This document shows positions 28,014-36,922 of a stretch of 64,000 nucleotides of DNA, piece after piece. The notes under the pieces were generated by a model. The model ran no database searches. It was not told the origin of the DNA and saw only the letters and a list, made by a program, of their open reading frames with translations. The DNA comes from Streptomyces sp. WAC05374 (GTDB lineage Bacteria > Actinomycetota > Actinomycetes > Streptomycetales > Streptomycetaceae), in NCBI RefSeq assembly GCF_004353505.1, contig NZ_SMNQ01000010.1:124001-188000 (forward strand), written 5' to 3'. Positions within the stretch are counted from its first letter, which is position 1. Every line of letters starts with the position of its first letter. The position numbers and the translations under genes were made by a program.

Positions 28014-29045
28014 CTACTTCGCGCGGTCGAAGTCGATCTGGCTGTACGCGCGCAGCTTCGACAGCCGGTGCGTGGAGTCGATCTGCCGGATCGTGCCCGA
28101 CTTCGAGCGCATGACCAGCGAGGAGGTCGTCGCCGTCTCCGCGCGGTAGCGCACGCCGCGCAGCAGCTCGCCGTCCGTGATGCCGGTCGCGACGAAGAAC
28201 ACGTTGTCGCCGCTGACCAGGTCGTTCGTGGACAGGACGCGGTCCAGGTCGTGACCCGCGTCGAGGGCGCGCTGCCGCTCCTCGTCGTCCTTGGGCCACA
28301 GCTTGCCCTGGATCACACCGCCCAGGCACTTGATCGCGCAGGCGCTGATGATGCCCTCGGGCGTGCCGCCGACGCCCATCAGCATGTCCACGCCCGTGCC
28401 CTCGCGCACCGCCATGATCGAACCGGCCACGTCGCCGTCCGAGATGAACTTGATGCGCGCGCCGGTCTCCCGGATCTCCTTGATGATGCCCTCGTGACGC
28501 GGCCGGTCCAGGATGACGACGGTGACGTCCTCGGGCGAGGAGTGCTTGGCCTTGGCGACGCGGCGGATGTTCACCGAAACCGGGGCGTTGATGTCGACGT
28601 AGTCGGCCGCCTCGGGGCCGGTGACCAGCTTGTCCATGTAGAAGACCGCGGACGGGTCGAACATGGTGCCGCGGTCGGCGGCCGCCAGCACGGCGATCGC
28701 GTTCGGCATGCCCTTGGCGGTCAGCGTGGTGCCGTCGATCGGGTCCACGGCGATGTCGCACTCGGCGCCGGTGCCGTCACCGATCCGCTCGCCGTTGAAC
28801 AGCATGGGCGCCTCGTCCTTCTCGCCCTCGCCGATGACGACGACGCCGTTCATCGAGACGGTGGATACGAGGGTGCGCATGGCACGCACGGCCGCGCCGT
28901 CGGCGCCGTTCTTGTCACCCCGGCCGACCCAGCGGCCGGCGGCCATGGCGGCGGCCTCGGTGACCCGGACCAGCTCGAGGGCCAGGTTGCGGTCGGGAGC
29001 CTCGGGGGACACCTCGAGCTCGGACGGCAGATGATTGTCGGTCAT
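28014..29045 (-). CDS. glpX: class II fructose-1,6-bisphosphatase
   Basis: 343-residue GlpX-type phosphatase of gluconeogenesis (fructose 1,6-bisphosphate to fructose 6-phosphate). Metal- and substrate-site motifs are VVIGEGEKDEAPML, DIAVDPIDGTTLTAKG, FISDGDVAG and GVGGTPEGIISA. It is cytosolic and of normal family length. Divergent from the DUF4245 gene. Confidence 0.95.
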   Translation of the reverse strand: MTDNHLPSELEVSPEAPDRNLALELVRVTEAAAMAAGRWVGRGDKNGADGAAVRAMRTLVSTVSMNGVVVIGEGEKDEAPMLFNGERIGDGTGAECDIAVDPIDGTTLTAKGMPNAIAVLAAADRGTMFDPSAVFYMDKLVTGPEAADYVDINAPVSVNIRRVAKAKHSSPEDVTVVILDRPRHEGIIKEIRETGARIKFISDGDVAGSIMAVREGTGVDMLMGVGGTPEGIISACAIKCLGGVIQGKLWPKDDEERQRALDAGHDLDRVLSTNDLVSGDNVFFVATGITDGELLRGVRYRAETATTSSLVMRSKSGTIRQIDSTHRLSKLRAYSQIDFDRAK

Positions 29046-29172
29046 CGGAACGCACCTTTCTGTACGGCGACGGCCGCAAGTGAAGAGGGTGCTGCGACTC
29101 TATCGGTAGGTCGACATATTGAGCAGAGGGGCCCACGTATGAGCAGGCCACCCTGATGCGACCATAGGGGGC

Positions 29173-29724
29173 GTGGCAGGTATGCGTGGCAAGCAGACAG
29201 TGCGCGGGATGTTCCAGTCGATGGCGGTCATCTGCGCTGCGGCGGGCGTGATCTATCTCTTCGTCCCGCACGACGACAAGGCGGACCCGATCAGGCCGGT
29301 GGACTACCGGGTCGAGCTGGTGACGGCGCAGCGCGCCGCGCCGTACCCGGTCCTGGAGCCCGTGGGGCTCGCCAAGGACTGGACGCCGACCTCGGTCGCG
29401 TACGACCGCGAGGACAGTGACGCCTGGCACCTCGGCTTCCTGACTCCGGACCGGCAGTACGTGGCGGTGGAGCAGTCGACGGCGCCCCCGCAGAAGTTCA
29501 TCACCCAGGTCACCCACGAGGCCCGGGACACGGGCCGCACGCAGCAGGTGGCGGGCCGGGCGTGGCAGCGCTGGGAGGGTCCCAAGTACGACGCGCTGGT
29601 CCTGCGCGACAAGGGCGTCACGACCGTGGTGACCGGCACGGCGACGCCGGAGCAGCTCGCGCGGATGGCGACGGCGCTGAAGCCGACGCAGCCGGCGACG
29701 CCGACCACGCCGGCGAAGGCCTGA
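29173..29724 (+). CDS. DUF4245 membrane-anchored protein
   Basis: 183 residues. One N-terminal transmembrane helix (about residues 14-32, MAVICAAAGVIYLFV) precedes an extracytoplasmic DUF4245 domain with YPVLEPVGLAKDWTPTSV and the late GTATPEQLARMATAL. Function unknown. The start may be GTG 29173 or ATG 29182. The next gene, on the opposite strand, is the nitroreductase, whose 3' end is repeated in the gap. Confidence 0.84.
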   Translation: MAGMRGKQTVRGMFQSMAVICAAAGVIYLFVPHDDKADPIRPVDYRVELVTAQRAAPYPVLEPVGLAKDWTPTSVAYDREDSDAWHLGFLTPDRQYVAVEQSTAPPQKFITQVTHEARDTGRTQQVAGRAWQRWEGPKYDALVLRDKGVTTVVTGTATPEQLARMATALKPTQPATPTTPAKA

Positions 29725-29810
29725 CCGCGGCCGGAGAACGGCGACGGCCCCGGGCGCCAGGGGGGATGGCGCTCGGGGCCGTCGGTCCGTGGGCCACCCG
29801 CGACCGGGCG

Positions 29811-30061
29811 GGTGGGCGTCAGACGGTGGTGATCACGTCGTCGTAGGCCGGCCGCGGGCTGCGCGGGCTGTGCCGGCCCGGGGGCGACCCCCGGATCCCC
29901 GGCGGCGGGTGGGCGTCAGACGGGTGGTGATCACGTCGTCGTAGGCCGGCCGCGGGCTGCGCGGGCTGTGCCGGCCCGGGGGCGACCCCCGGACCCCCGG
30001 CGGCGGGTGGGCGTCAGACGGTGGTGATCACGTCGTCGTAGGCCAGCCGCGGGCTGCGCGG
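29811..30061. repeat. 97/98-bp tandem duplication of the nitroreductase 3' end
   Basis: GGTGGGCGTCAGACGG...GTCGTCGTAGGCC blocks start at 29811, 29908 and 30006. The third is the genuine end of the nitroreductase gene, including its stop; the first two are extra copies of the last ~13 codons plus ~55 bp. The copies differ by one inserted G (second copy), one T/C change in the spacer, and one G/A change inside the gene copy, so the event is recent. Confidence 0.85.
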
Positions 30062-30604
30062 GAACCAGGCGTCGTCGCCGGGCTTGCCGATGTTGACGAT
30101 CATCAGCGGGGTGTGGTCGCCGTCGAGGAACTCCTTCTGCACGCCCGCGAAGTCGAAGCCCGTCATGGGGCCGGCGGCCAGGCCGGCGGCGCGGACGCCC
30201 ACGATGAAGTACGCGGCCTGGAGCGCGGCGTTCAGCCCGGCGGCCTGCTCGCGGACCGGGCGCTCCGAGAAGAACATGTCCTTGGCCTGCGGGAAGTGCG
30301 GGAGCAGCGCCGGGAGCTCCTCGTGGAACTCGTTGTCGGCGGCGAGGATCGCGACCAGCGGAGCCGACGCCGTCTTGGCGCGGTTGCCCTCCGCCATGTG
30401 CGGGAGCAGGCGCTCGCGCGCCTCCTCGGAGCGGACGAGCACGATCCGCAGCGGCGACTGGTTGAAGGCGGTCGGCCCGAACTTGACCAGGTCGTAGATG
30501 GCCTGGACCTGCTCCTCGGTGACCGGCTCGTCGGTGAAGGTGTTCGCGGTGCGGGCCTCACGGAAGAGAAGGTCCTGGGCGGCGGGGTCAAGAACGAGGG
30601 ACAT
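30014..30604 (-). CDS. nitroreductase, malonic semialdehyde reductase (RutE)-like
   Basis: 196-residue FMN-dependent nitroreductase-fold enzyme. Features are LVKFGPTAFNQSPLRIV (FMN-contact region), AAYFIVGVRAAGLAAGPMTGFD and IVNIGKPGD. The AFNQSP and GPMTGFD segments fit the RutE/HadB-like 3-hydroxypropanoate dehydrogenase group better than classical NfsB, but the true substrate is unknown. An operator-like inverted repeat (30664-30683) sits 60 bp upstream. The 3' end is part of the tandem repeat described above. Confidence 0.88.
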   Translation of the reverse strand: MSLVLDPAAQDLLFREARTANTFTDEPVTEEQVQAIYDLVKFGPTAFNQSPLRIVLVRSEEARERLLPHMAEGNRAKTASAPLVAILAADNEFHEELPALLPHFPQAKDMFFSERPVREQAAGLNAALQAAYFIVGVRAAGLAAGPMTGFDFAGVQKEFLDGDHTPLMIVNIGKPGDDAWFPRSPRLAYDDVITTV

Positions 30605-30663
30605 GCTGCTGCCTTTCGAGCGTGCAAAGGATCAAGCGGTGTCTCCACCGTACGCCCGAGATA

Positions 30664-30683
30664 GGTTAAGTTTCAACTAAACC
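30664..30683. promoter_or_regulatory. operator-like inverted repeat upstream of nitroreductase gene
   Basis: GGTTAAGTT-TC-AACTAAACC has eight of nine arm positions complementary, in a GC-rich setting, 60 bp before the ATG. AGTTGAAACT-type dyads are common MarR-family operators near oxidoreductase genes; the regulator is not in this window's vicinity. Confidence 0.55.
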
Positions 30684-30743
30684 GGGTCCGTGCCGCCCGT
30701 GAGCCCTCTCACAGCACCCGGTCGGCGCACGATCCCCGCCCCC

Positions 30744-30974
30744 TCACTCCTCCCGCTCGGCCGGCGCCTCCTCCTCGGCCAGCGCCGCGTCCAGGCGGGC
30801 ACGGGCCCCCTCCAGCCAGTGGCGGCACACCTTCGCCAGCTCCTCGCCCCGCTCCCACAGGGCCAGCGACTCCTCCAGCGTCGTGCCGCCCGCCTCCAGC
30901 CGGCGCACGACCTCGATCAACTCGTCGCGCGCCTGCTCGTACCCGATCGCCGTTTCCGTCGTGTTGGCTGCCAT
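30744..30974 (-). CDS. xseB: exodeoxyribonuclease VII small subunit
   Basis: 76-residue helical subunit. IGYEQARDELIEVVRRLEAG, LEESLALWERGEEL and CRHWLEGARARLD are the XseB signature. The ATG at 30974 is ten bases after the xseA stop. It combines with XseA to digest single-stranded DNA from both ends in mismatch repair. Confidence 0.93.
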   Translation of the reverse strand: MAANTTETAIGYEQARDELIEVVRRLEAGGTTLEESLALWERGEELAKVCRHWLEGARARLDAALAEEEAPAEREE

Positions 30975-30984
30975 GCGCACCACC

Positions 30985-32214
30985 CTACGGGCGGGGTACG
31001 ACAGCGTCGGCGGCCACGCGGACGGCGAAGTCGCCCTCCGCGACCCGGGCCCGCAGCTCCTCGTCCGCCGAGACCTCATCCGGCGACCGGACCACGGACC
31101 CGTCCGCCCGTTGCAGCACCGCGTACCCGCGCTCCAGCGTCGCCGCCGGCGAGAGGGACACCACGCGCGCGTGGGTGTGGGCCAGCTCCGACTCGGCCCG
31201 GTCCAGACAGTGGCCCAGCACCCGGCGGCCGCGCGCCAGCAGGGCGTCCACCTCCGCCTGCCGCTCCTCGACCATCCGCCGGGGGTGCTCCATCACGGGC
31301 CGGGCCAGGGCGTGCGCCAGGCCCCGCTCCTCCCGGTCGATCAGGCCCCGCACCGAGCGCAGCGCCCGGTCCCGCAGCGCCTGCACCCGGTCCAGCTCCT
31401 CGCCCACGTCCGGGACGACCTTCTTGGCGGCGTCCGTCGGCGTGGACGCCCGCAGGTCCGCCACCAGGTCCAGCAGCGGCGTGTCCGGCTCGTGCCCGAT
31501 CGCGGACACCACCGGCGTACGGCACTCGGCGACCGCGCGGACGAGCTGCTCGTCGGAGAACGGCAGCAGGTCCTCCACGCTGCCGCCGCCCCGCGCCACG
31601 ATGATCACGTCCACGTCCGGCAGCTCGTCCAGCTCCTTGACCGCCCGCACCACCTGGGGCACGGCGTGGACGCCCTGCACCGCCACGTTCCGCACCTCGA
31701 ACCGCACGGCGGGCCAGCGGCGCCGGGCGTTCTCCAGCACGTCCCGCTCGGCCGCCGACGCCCGGCCGCACACCAGGCCGACGAGCTGCGGCAGGAACGG
31801 CACCGGCTTCTTGCGGTCGAGCGCGAACAGCCCCTCCGCGCCCAGGGACCGCTTCAGCATCTCCAGCCGGGCCAGCAGCTCCCCGATCCCGACCGGCTTC
31901 ATCTCCGCCGCCCGCAGCGAGAGCTGCCCGCGCGGCGCGTACCACTCCGGCTTGGCGTGCACCACGACCCGGGCGCCCTCGGAGACCACGTCCGCGACCG
32001 CGTCGAACACCTGGCGGTAGCAGGTGACGCTCACGGAGATGTCGTACGAGGGGTCGCGCAGGGTCATGAACACCACCCCCGCGCCCGGCCGCCGCGAAAG
32101 CTGGGTGATCTGTCCCTCGACCCAGATGGCGCCGAGCCGGTCGATCCAGCCCCCGATGAGCCGCGACACCTCACCGACGGGCAGGGGGGCTTCGGCAGAC
32201 GTATTGAGACCCAT
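30985..32214 (-). CDS. xseA: exodeoxyribonuclease VII large subunit
   Basis: 409-residue catalytic subunit. An N-terminal OB-fold (residues ~10-105; WVEGQITQLSRRPGAGVVFMTLRD is the region) and a catalytic domain with ARGGGSVEDLLPFSDE and SAIGHEPDTPLLDLVAD are visible. The C-terminus includes the conserved LERGYAVLQ. It is first in the xseA-xseB operon. The left neighbour of the sulfatase locus is thus an ordinary core gene. Confidence 0.95.
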   Translation of the reverse strand: MGLNTSAEAPLPVGEVSRLIGGWIDRLGAIWVEGQITQLSRRPGAGVVFMTLRDPSYDISVSVTCYRQVFDAVADVVSEGARVVVHAKPEWYAPRGQLSLRAAEMKPVGIGELLARLEMLKRSLGAEGLFALDRKKPVPFLPQLVGLVCGRASAAERDVLENARRRWPAVRFEVRNVAVQGVHAVPQVVRAVKELDELPDVDVIIVARGGGSVEDLLPFSDEQLVRAVAECRTPVVSAIGHEPDTPLLDLVADLRASTPTDAAKKVVPDVGEELDRVQALRDRALRSVRGLIDREERGLAHALARPVMEHPRRMVEERQAEVDALLARGRRVLGHCLDRAESELAHTHARVVSLSPAATLERGYAVLQRADGSVVRSPDEVSADEELRARVAEGDFAVRVAADAVVPRP

Positions 32215-32335
32215 GCAGGCGAGCGTACGCGCCCCCTACGACAACGCCCCCGCCCCCGAATGGCCCCGCCGCGGCACGTCCGCGATACGGGCCGGCGTTG
32301 ACAGGCGCCGCCGCTTTCCGTGAAGCTCTGGCCTC

Positions 32336-32440
32336 ATGCAGGCTTCCCGTGACCGTGCGGTCACTCTCGTGGAGCGCCGCCACGTCGACCTCGTCCGTGT
32401 CGCGAGCGCCATCTGTCCCGGCGCCTGCCCGCGCGCCTGA
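32336..32440 (+). CDS. leader peptide, RRHVDL type (sulfur-gene attenuator candidate)
   Basis: 34 codons beginning with ATG 32336. ERRHVDLVRVASAICPGAC closely follows the pattern of the small streptomycete leader peptides (RRH-V/I-DL-x-R-x-x-S-A-x-C) that precede sulfur-assimilation genes. Two Cys codons near the end fit ribosome stalling when Cys-tRNA is low. TTGACA (32298-32303) with a weak TGAAGC (32321-32326) is a possible promoter placing the start of transcription at or near the ATG. The next gene on this strand is a sulfatase, whose product would release sulfate, so sulfur-responsive attenuation is a consistent reading. Confidence 0.6.
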   Translation: MQASRDRAVTLVERRHVDLVRVASAICPGACPRA

Positions 32441-32813
32441 CGCCGCCTCCACACCGGCCCCCGGCGGGCCACCGCACAGCCGATCCGTGCGTTGCCGCCC
32501 ACCGGGCCGGTTCCTGATCACCGACGGCTGAACCACCGGACCACCGGACCACCGGAGCCCCGCCACCACCGGGCCCCTGCACCACCGGGCCCCTGCACCA
32601 CCGGGCCCCTGCACCGCCGACCGCTGAGCACCGGCCCATGGTCCCCTCGCGTCCCGCCGTCGTGCCTTCCCCGCTTCCGCACCCAGCCCGCCGGGCGGCG
32701 CCCGCCGCTACGGCGACGCTCCGTGCCGCCGCGCGCACCCCCGCCGCGGCGCCGGACCGCCGCGCCGTGGCCACGCCCTGCCCGGGGCTCGTCGTGACCC
32801 GACAGGAGACACC
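32441..32813 (+). promoter_or_regulatory. leader-to-sulfatase region with tandem repeats
   Basis: 373 bp without a convincing gene. ACCACCGG occurs three times in tandem (32532-32555), followed by three tandem copies of the 16-mer ACCACCGGGCCCCTGC (32565-32612). The repeats could pair with one another or with C/G runs nearby, as an attenuator would need, but I cannot fold them decisively. Confidence 0.5.
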
Positions 32814-33899
32814 GTGACGTCCTCGTACGACCGCTCGTCCGCCCCGCCGCACTCCCCGCAACCCCGCCCCGGCATCTCCCGCCGCGCCTTCGGCACCGCC
32901 ACGGCCGCCGCCACCGCCGCGGTCACCGTCGCCGCCACGCAGGCCGCCGCCACGCGCGCCGAAGCCGCCGAACCCGCAGAGCGGCCCTTCCGCGCCGCAC
33001 CGGGCCGGCACTCACGGCGGCCGAACATCCTGTTCGTCCTCGGCGACGACCTCGGCTGGGCGGACCTGTCCTCGTACGGGTCGCCGCACATCCGTACGCC
33101 GCACCTGGACCGGCTGGCACGGCAGGGGGTCCGCTTCACCCAGGCGTACTCCGGGTCGGCCACCTGCTCGCCGACCCGTTTCAGCCTCTACACCGGCCGG
33201 TATCCGGGCCGCACCACGGGGGGCCTCGCCGAGCCCATCGCCGACAGGTCGGCCGGCCTGGAGCCCACGCACCCCACCCTCGCCTCCCTCCTGCGGGACG
33301 CCGGCTACCGCACCGCCCTCATCGGCAAGTGGCACTGCGGTTACCTGCCCGAGTACAGCCCCGTGCGCTCGGGCTGGGAGGAGTTCTTCGGCAACTTCGG
33401 CGGCGCCCTGGAGTACTACTCCAAGCTCGGCCTCGGCGGCGAGTACGACCTGTACGAGGGCGACGCCGCGTACAAGGACCTCCGCTACTACACCCGCGTC
33501 CTCACCGAGAGGGCCGCCGCGTACGTACGGCGCGACCACGACCGGCCGTGGCTGCTCAACCTCAACTACACGACCCCGCACTGGCCCTGGATCGCCGACG
33601 GCGACACCGAGGCGAGCGCGGAGATCGTCCGCCGGATCAAGGCCGGCGATCCGGCGGCCCTGTGGCACCGGGACGGCGGCTCGGTCGAGAAGTACGCGCA
33701 GATGGTGGAGGACCTCGACCGTTCCGTGGGTGTGGTTCTCGACGCCCTCAGGAGATCGGGCCAGGAGAAGGACACCCTGGTCGTCTTCGGCAGCGACAAC
33801 GGCGGCGAACGCTTCTCCTACTTCTGGCCGCTCTACACGGGCGAGGCCATCCCCATGGAGGACTGGCGCGACCGGATGTGGCTGGACACCTGGGTCTAG
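32814..33899 (+). pseudogene. Tat-exported sulfatase, N-terminal part split by AICE
   Basis: 361 residues. A twin-arginine signal (ISRRAFGTATAAA) precedes a sulfatase domain with metal ligands LGDDLGWADL and the formylglycine signature ATCSPTRFSLYTGR (Cys converted to formylglycine by the FGE/SUMF1 enzyme). SDNGGERFSYFWPL is the expected metal-site strand. After WPL the sequence leaves the family and ends in 22 residues supplied by the inserted element. The missing C-terminal third (SGNKGSLQEGG onward) lies 20 kb away. The GTG start has CAGGAG upstream. The encoded protein lacks the C-terminal subdomain and is probably inactive until the element excises. Confidence 0.85.
33812..33832. other. 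left attachment site region (attL candidate)
   Basis: 21 bp at the point where sulfatase homology stops. It matches 16 of 21 positions with the right junction: both read CTTC-NN-CTAC-NN-CTGGCC-N-CT. Host coding probably ends around CTAC at 33818-33821. No long identical core or tRNA end is present. Confidence 0.5.
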
Positions 33900-33918
33900 C
33901 TGGGCGGACACACCGCGA

Positions 33919-33941
33919 GGGCGCGGCCGCCGGCCGCGCCC
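33919..33941. terminator. hairpin after the truncated sulfatase frame
   Basis: GGGCGCGGC-CGCCG-GCCGCGCCC, 20 bp after the new stop codon and inside the element's left end. It would end the sulfatase transcript before the cargo. Confidence 0.65.
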
Positions 33942-34281
33942 CCGTGGTCGTTGTGGGTGGTTGGTGGCTGTCCTTGGCCCCCCTCGGACGGCCCAGGGAC
34001 GGCCCGGCTCTAGCACAGGTGCACCCGGCCAGAGGCTGGTTGTAGCCAGCGCTGCTTTGTGAGTTCGCCTGATGGAGCACGGCGCCGCGGACTCAACCCA
34101 CCGTGTAGAAAGGTTGCAGCGCCACGGTCAGTACGGACCCGCTGACGTACGCTGGCGTTGCCGTCAATGGTTGCCGTCACCAACAGCGAGCCGCACTCCC
34201 CGCTCACAGCAGGCCACACGGCTCCAGAGGGCCTGCGCGCCTGGACTATTTCAACCTTGACCATCCGCCGCACCAGCGCAT
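33942..34281. other. 340 bp, no gene seen
   Basis: Element left end between the hairpin and the next gene. I see no coding frame with good codon pattern and no repeats of note. Confidence 0.5.
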
Positions 34282-35031
34282 CTACACGCTCGTGCCGAGC
34301 GCAACCCGTACGGCGGCTATCAAACCCTTGCGTGCACTGGTGAACCGTCCTGACCGTCGCTCCGCCGCCTCCCGGTAATTGAGCACCGCTTTGAGGTCCT
34401 CGGGGAAGACACCGAGGATGCTCAGCGCCACCACGCAGCCCGGCGAGAGGCCCGGCACCGCCCGCAGCGCATCGCGCGCCGCTGCGATCCTGTCCTGAAC
34501 CGTTTCTACGGAGCTTTGCTTGACTTCCTCAAGCCGCTGGATCGCTAAACCCGCTGCGGCGGTGTGGCTCGTCAAGAGGTCTTCCAGCATGCGGTACGCC
34601 TGCATCGGGAGAGCGCGCCTGGTCGCATCCGCGTGCATACCCTGGAGCTCGGCGTCCAGTCGCTCTAGCGCCGGCATCACATCATCGGGCGCCACCAGCT
34701 CCGCTTCGGCGTGGGATAGCCGGTAGGCATGGAACGCCGTCTTCGCCGCCTCCAAAGCCTCCGGCGCCCCGCTTCGTTGCACTGCCTCGTCTGCCTCCTG
34801 GGCTTCCGAAGCGGCCCGCAGGTAGGCGGACAGGACCGACCACCGCATGTCTCTCATAGCCTGATGCCACGCGGCTCCGGCCGCGGTGTCAGCCGCCGCC
34901 CGCGCCGCAGCCGCCTGCGCGTGCCCGCCCTTCGCCTGGAGCCACGCTCCAACGACTGCCCCGGCGGTAGCACCAACCACGCCTGCAACGCCAATCAGCG
35001 CCACCAAGATCTCCGTCTGCACGAGCGTCAT
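34282..35031 (-). CDS. hypothetical membrane-anchored protein
   Basis: 249 residues from ATG 35031; the frame extends to 35154 with weaker codon choice. MTLVQTEILVALIGVAGVVGATAGAVVGAWLQ gives one N-terminal transmembrane helix, and the rest is a helical Ala/Glu/Arg-rich cytosolic domain with no motif I recognise. A TTA codon (34546-34548) makes it a bldA target. It lies divergent from the ABC-three-component operon, so it could be an accessory or unrelated cargo gene. GC content is lower than in the core genes. Confidence 0.65.
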   Translation of the reverse strand: MTLVQTEILVALIGVAGVVGATAGAVVGAWLQAKGGHAQAAAARAAADTAAGAAWHQAMRDMRWSVLSAYLRAASEAQEADEAVQRSGAPEALEAAKTAFHAYRLSHAEAELVAPDDVMPALERLDAELQGMHADATRRALPMQAYRMLEDLLTSHTAAAGLAIQRLEEVKQSSVETVQDRIAAARDALRAVPGLSPGCVVALSILGVFPEDLKAVLNYREAAERRSGRFTSARKGLIAAVRVALGTSV

Positions 35032-35483
35032 CATCCCCGACAACGGCCGTACGCCGCGGCGGAAGACAGACTTGCTTCCGCTCATTGCTCGGGTGGCGCC
35101 AGCAGCAGCCGAAACCTCATCCTGTGAAGCGGCCTGTCTCTCAATCGCCTTCAACGCCCACTTGTTGTCCGCTCAGTGCTTAAGGCGGCGTGTGGCGGCT
35201 TCGAAGCAGGCAACGGTCGACGACCCAGCGGCCAGCTCTGGCTGACCGCTGGTCACCAGTCGCTCTCCCAAGGAACTGGCCCTTCGACCACTGGCGACGG
35301 CATCGAGCACCAAGGAACTCCGGTCAGGACCGCTTCGCCCGTCTGGTTGGGCAGCCGACGTTTGCACACCGGCCCGCTAGCTGCTCAGCCCAATGGGCCC
35401 GTGCGGCGCCGAGCATGGCAGTTACGCAACCGATTTGGTCGACAAGTGGGACAAGTGCCCAGCTAGGCCGCTAGCTTCGTGCT
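35032..35483. promoter_or_regulatory. divergent promoter region before the ABC-3C operon
   Basis: 452 bp without a gene. CCAGCGG (35224-35230) pairs with CCGCTGG (35245-35251) in a small hairpin. TAGCTT (35472-35477) ends six bases before the GTG of the next gene and could be a -10 box, which would make that operon leaderless. Confidence 0.4.
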
Positions 35484-36401
35484 GTGGATCAGAGCATGCA
35501 TGGCTTGATCGGCCTCAGTGGCGCGGAGTGGCAGGACCTGTGTACACGAGTGCTCAGGATGCAGCACGGGGCTGATCTGGTCCCTGTCCCAGACAAGGGC
35601 GGCGATCACGGACTTGAGGCGTACACGCTAAGTGGTCACCTATTCCAATGCTATAGCCCCGAAGAACCGCTATCGAACCAAAAGCGTTACGAAAAGCAGC
35701 GCGATAAGACCACAAAGGATGTAGGCAAGTTTATCGACAATGCCGACAAGCTCAAGAAGCTCTTCGGCGAGCACGTGAAGATCAACCGCTGGATCATCAT
35801 GTGCCCTTACATCGATAATAAGGATCTCGTGGCCCACTGCGCATCGCAGACGAAAAGGATTCGCGATGCTAACCTGACCTACGCCGATCCCAATATCCAT
35901 GTCATCTGCCAGACAATGGAAGACTATGAGATCAGCTATAAAAGGGTAGTCAACGCGCAACTTTCCCGCATGCATTTGCCCCCGCTCTCGGAACCAGACT
36001 ACAGCGCAATCGACAGCGCCGGCGTCGATAAGATGCACGAAAAGCTCGCTAAAGTGCACAGCTTGCGCGACGAGCGACGTAGGAGTGATTACGTAAGGCG
36101 CCTCCTGTACTCGTACATTAACAGTCAAGAATTTCGCGCCTACATCAGGGATCACTACACCGAGATTCACGCACTGCTTGAGTCGGAATTGGAGGACCTG
36201 GAGCAGCGTCTCGTAATGGAGTTTAGTCTAGACGACAGCCGTGCCGCCGCATTGCTCCAGCGGGTGCTGGTCGAGACCGAGAGCAGGGTAAAGACATGTG
36301 CGCCCGACACTACTTCAGGTGACTCGCGGACGCTGGCCCAAGGTCAGGTAGCAGAGTGGCTAATGAGGTGTCCGCTCGACTTCTATGAAGAGGCATCCTA
36401 G
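35484..36401 (+). CDS. ABC-3C system component: restriction-fold-like effector
   Basis: 305 residues. The N-terminus has a helix EWQDLCTRVLRMQHG then PDKGGDHGLEAY...GHLFQCYSPEE. This is the layout of a PD-(D/E)xK restriction-fold core (Asp41, Glu45, Gln55) in which the usual catalytic Lys is Tyr57. The remainder is helical, Lys/Arg/Glu-rich, without recognised domains. It is first gene of a three-gene operon whose second and third genes look like a middle component and an ABC ATPase, the arrangement of predicted ABC-three-component conflict systems. Whether it still cuts nucleic acid is uncertain because of the Tyr. Codon use is clearly less GC-rich than the core genome, a sign of transfer. 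Confidence 0.68.
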   Translation: MDQSMHGLIGLSGAEWQDLCTRVLRMQHGADLVPVPDKGGDHGLEAYTLSGHLFQCYSPEEPLSNQKRYEKQRDKTTKDVGKFIDNADKLKKLFGEHVKINRWIIMCPYIDNKDLVAHCASQTKRIRDANLTYADPNIHVICQTMEDYEISYKRVVNAQLSRMHLPPLSEPDYSAIDSAGVDKMHEKLAKVHSLRDERRRSDYVRRLLYSYINSQEFRAYIRDHYTEIHALLESELEDLEQRLVMEFSLDDSRAAALLQRVLVETESRVKTCAPDTTSGDSRTLAQGQVAEWLMRCPLDFYEEAS

Positions 36402-36410
36402 GGAGCTCAA

Positions 36411-36899
36411 ATGTCTACTGGATTTCTGGGCGCCAACGACGAACTCATTAACGCGCGGATCGAGTTCCGTAGCCAGCCTCACCCGATCCCGGCTGATGCA
36501 CGCGTGGCGTACAAGCTCGCGCAAGTCGCCATAGTGCTGAGCGCCTTCAACAAGAACAGCGCGGCTATTGAGAACCTACACCTGTTCACGTGGTCCCTGC
36601 AGAGTAAGCGCAGGGGGCAAATGCTTCTGTCATGGTGGTCCGGAAATAGGTATGCGAATACAATCACTCAGAGGTCTGACCCTCACCTTCCCGTCGCCCT
36701 CAACGTTGGCCTTATTCGAGGAATGGTCAATATCACGGGTGCGAATCATAGTCGCGTAACCCTGCAACCGTCGGGCGTCCAGTTTGCGCAACGGATTGAA
36801 CTGGATGAGGGGCTCATGAGCGCGGAGAAGGCTTACATTCGCCAATTCAGAAAGCTAAGCGATGCGGCAGTTGCGCGACGACTCGCACGTAATTCGTGA
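36411..36899 (+). CDS. ABC-3C system middle component-like protein
   Basis: 162 residues. It begins TGFLGANDELINARIEFRSQ and has a predicted winged-helix-like core (LAQVAIVLSAFNKNSAAIENLHLFTWSLQSKRR), which is how I recall the small middle components of ABC-three-component systems. It starts ten bases after the upstream stop with GGGAG as ribosome site, and its stop overlaps a GTG for the ATPase (GTGA). In the proposed model it links the effector to the ATPase. The assignment rests on context, size and layout; I cannot run a profile search. Confidence 0.62.
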   Translation: MSTGFLGANDELINARIEFRSQPHPIPADARVAYKLAQVAIVLSAFNKNSAAIENLHLFTWSLQSKRRGQMLLSWWSGNRYANTITQRSDPHLPVALNVGLIRGMVNITGANHSRVTLQPSGVQFAQRIELDEGLMSAEKAYIRQFRKLSDAAVARRLARNS

Positions 36900-36922
36900 T
36901 AGTCAGGTTTGAGGGGTTCCAG

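Noticed and set aside
32532..32612. CRISPR array
   Set aside because: The 8- and 16-bp units are directly tandem without spacers, and no cas genes are present.
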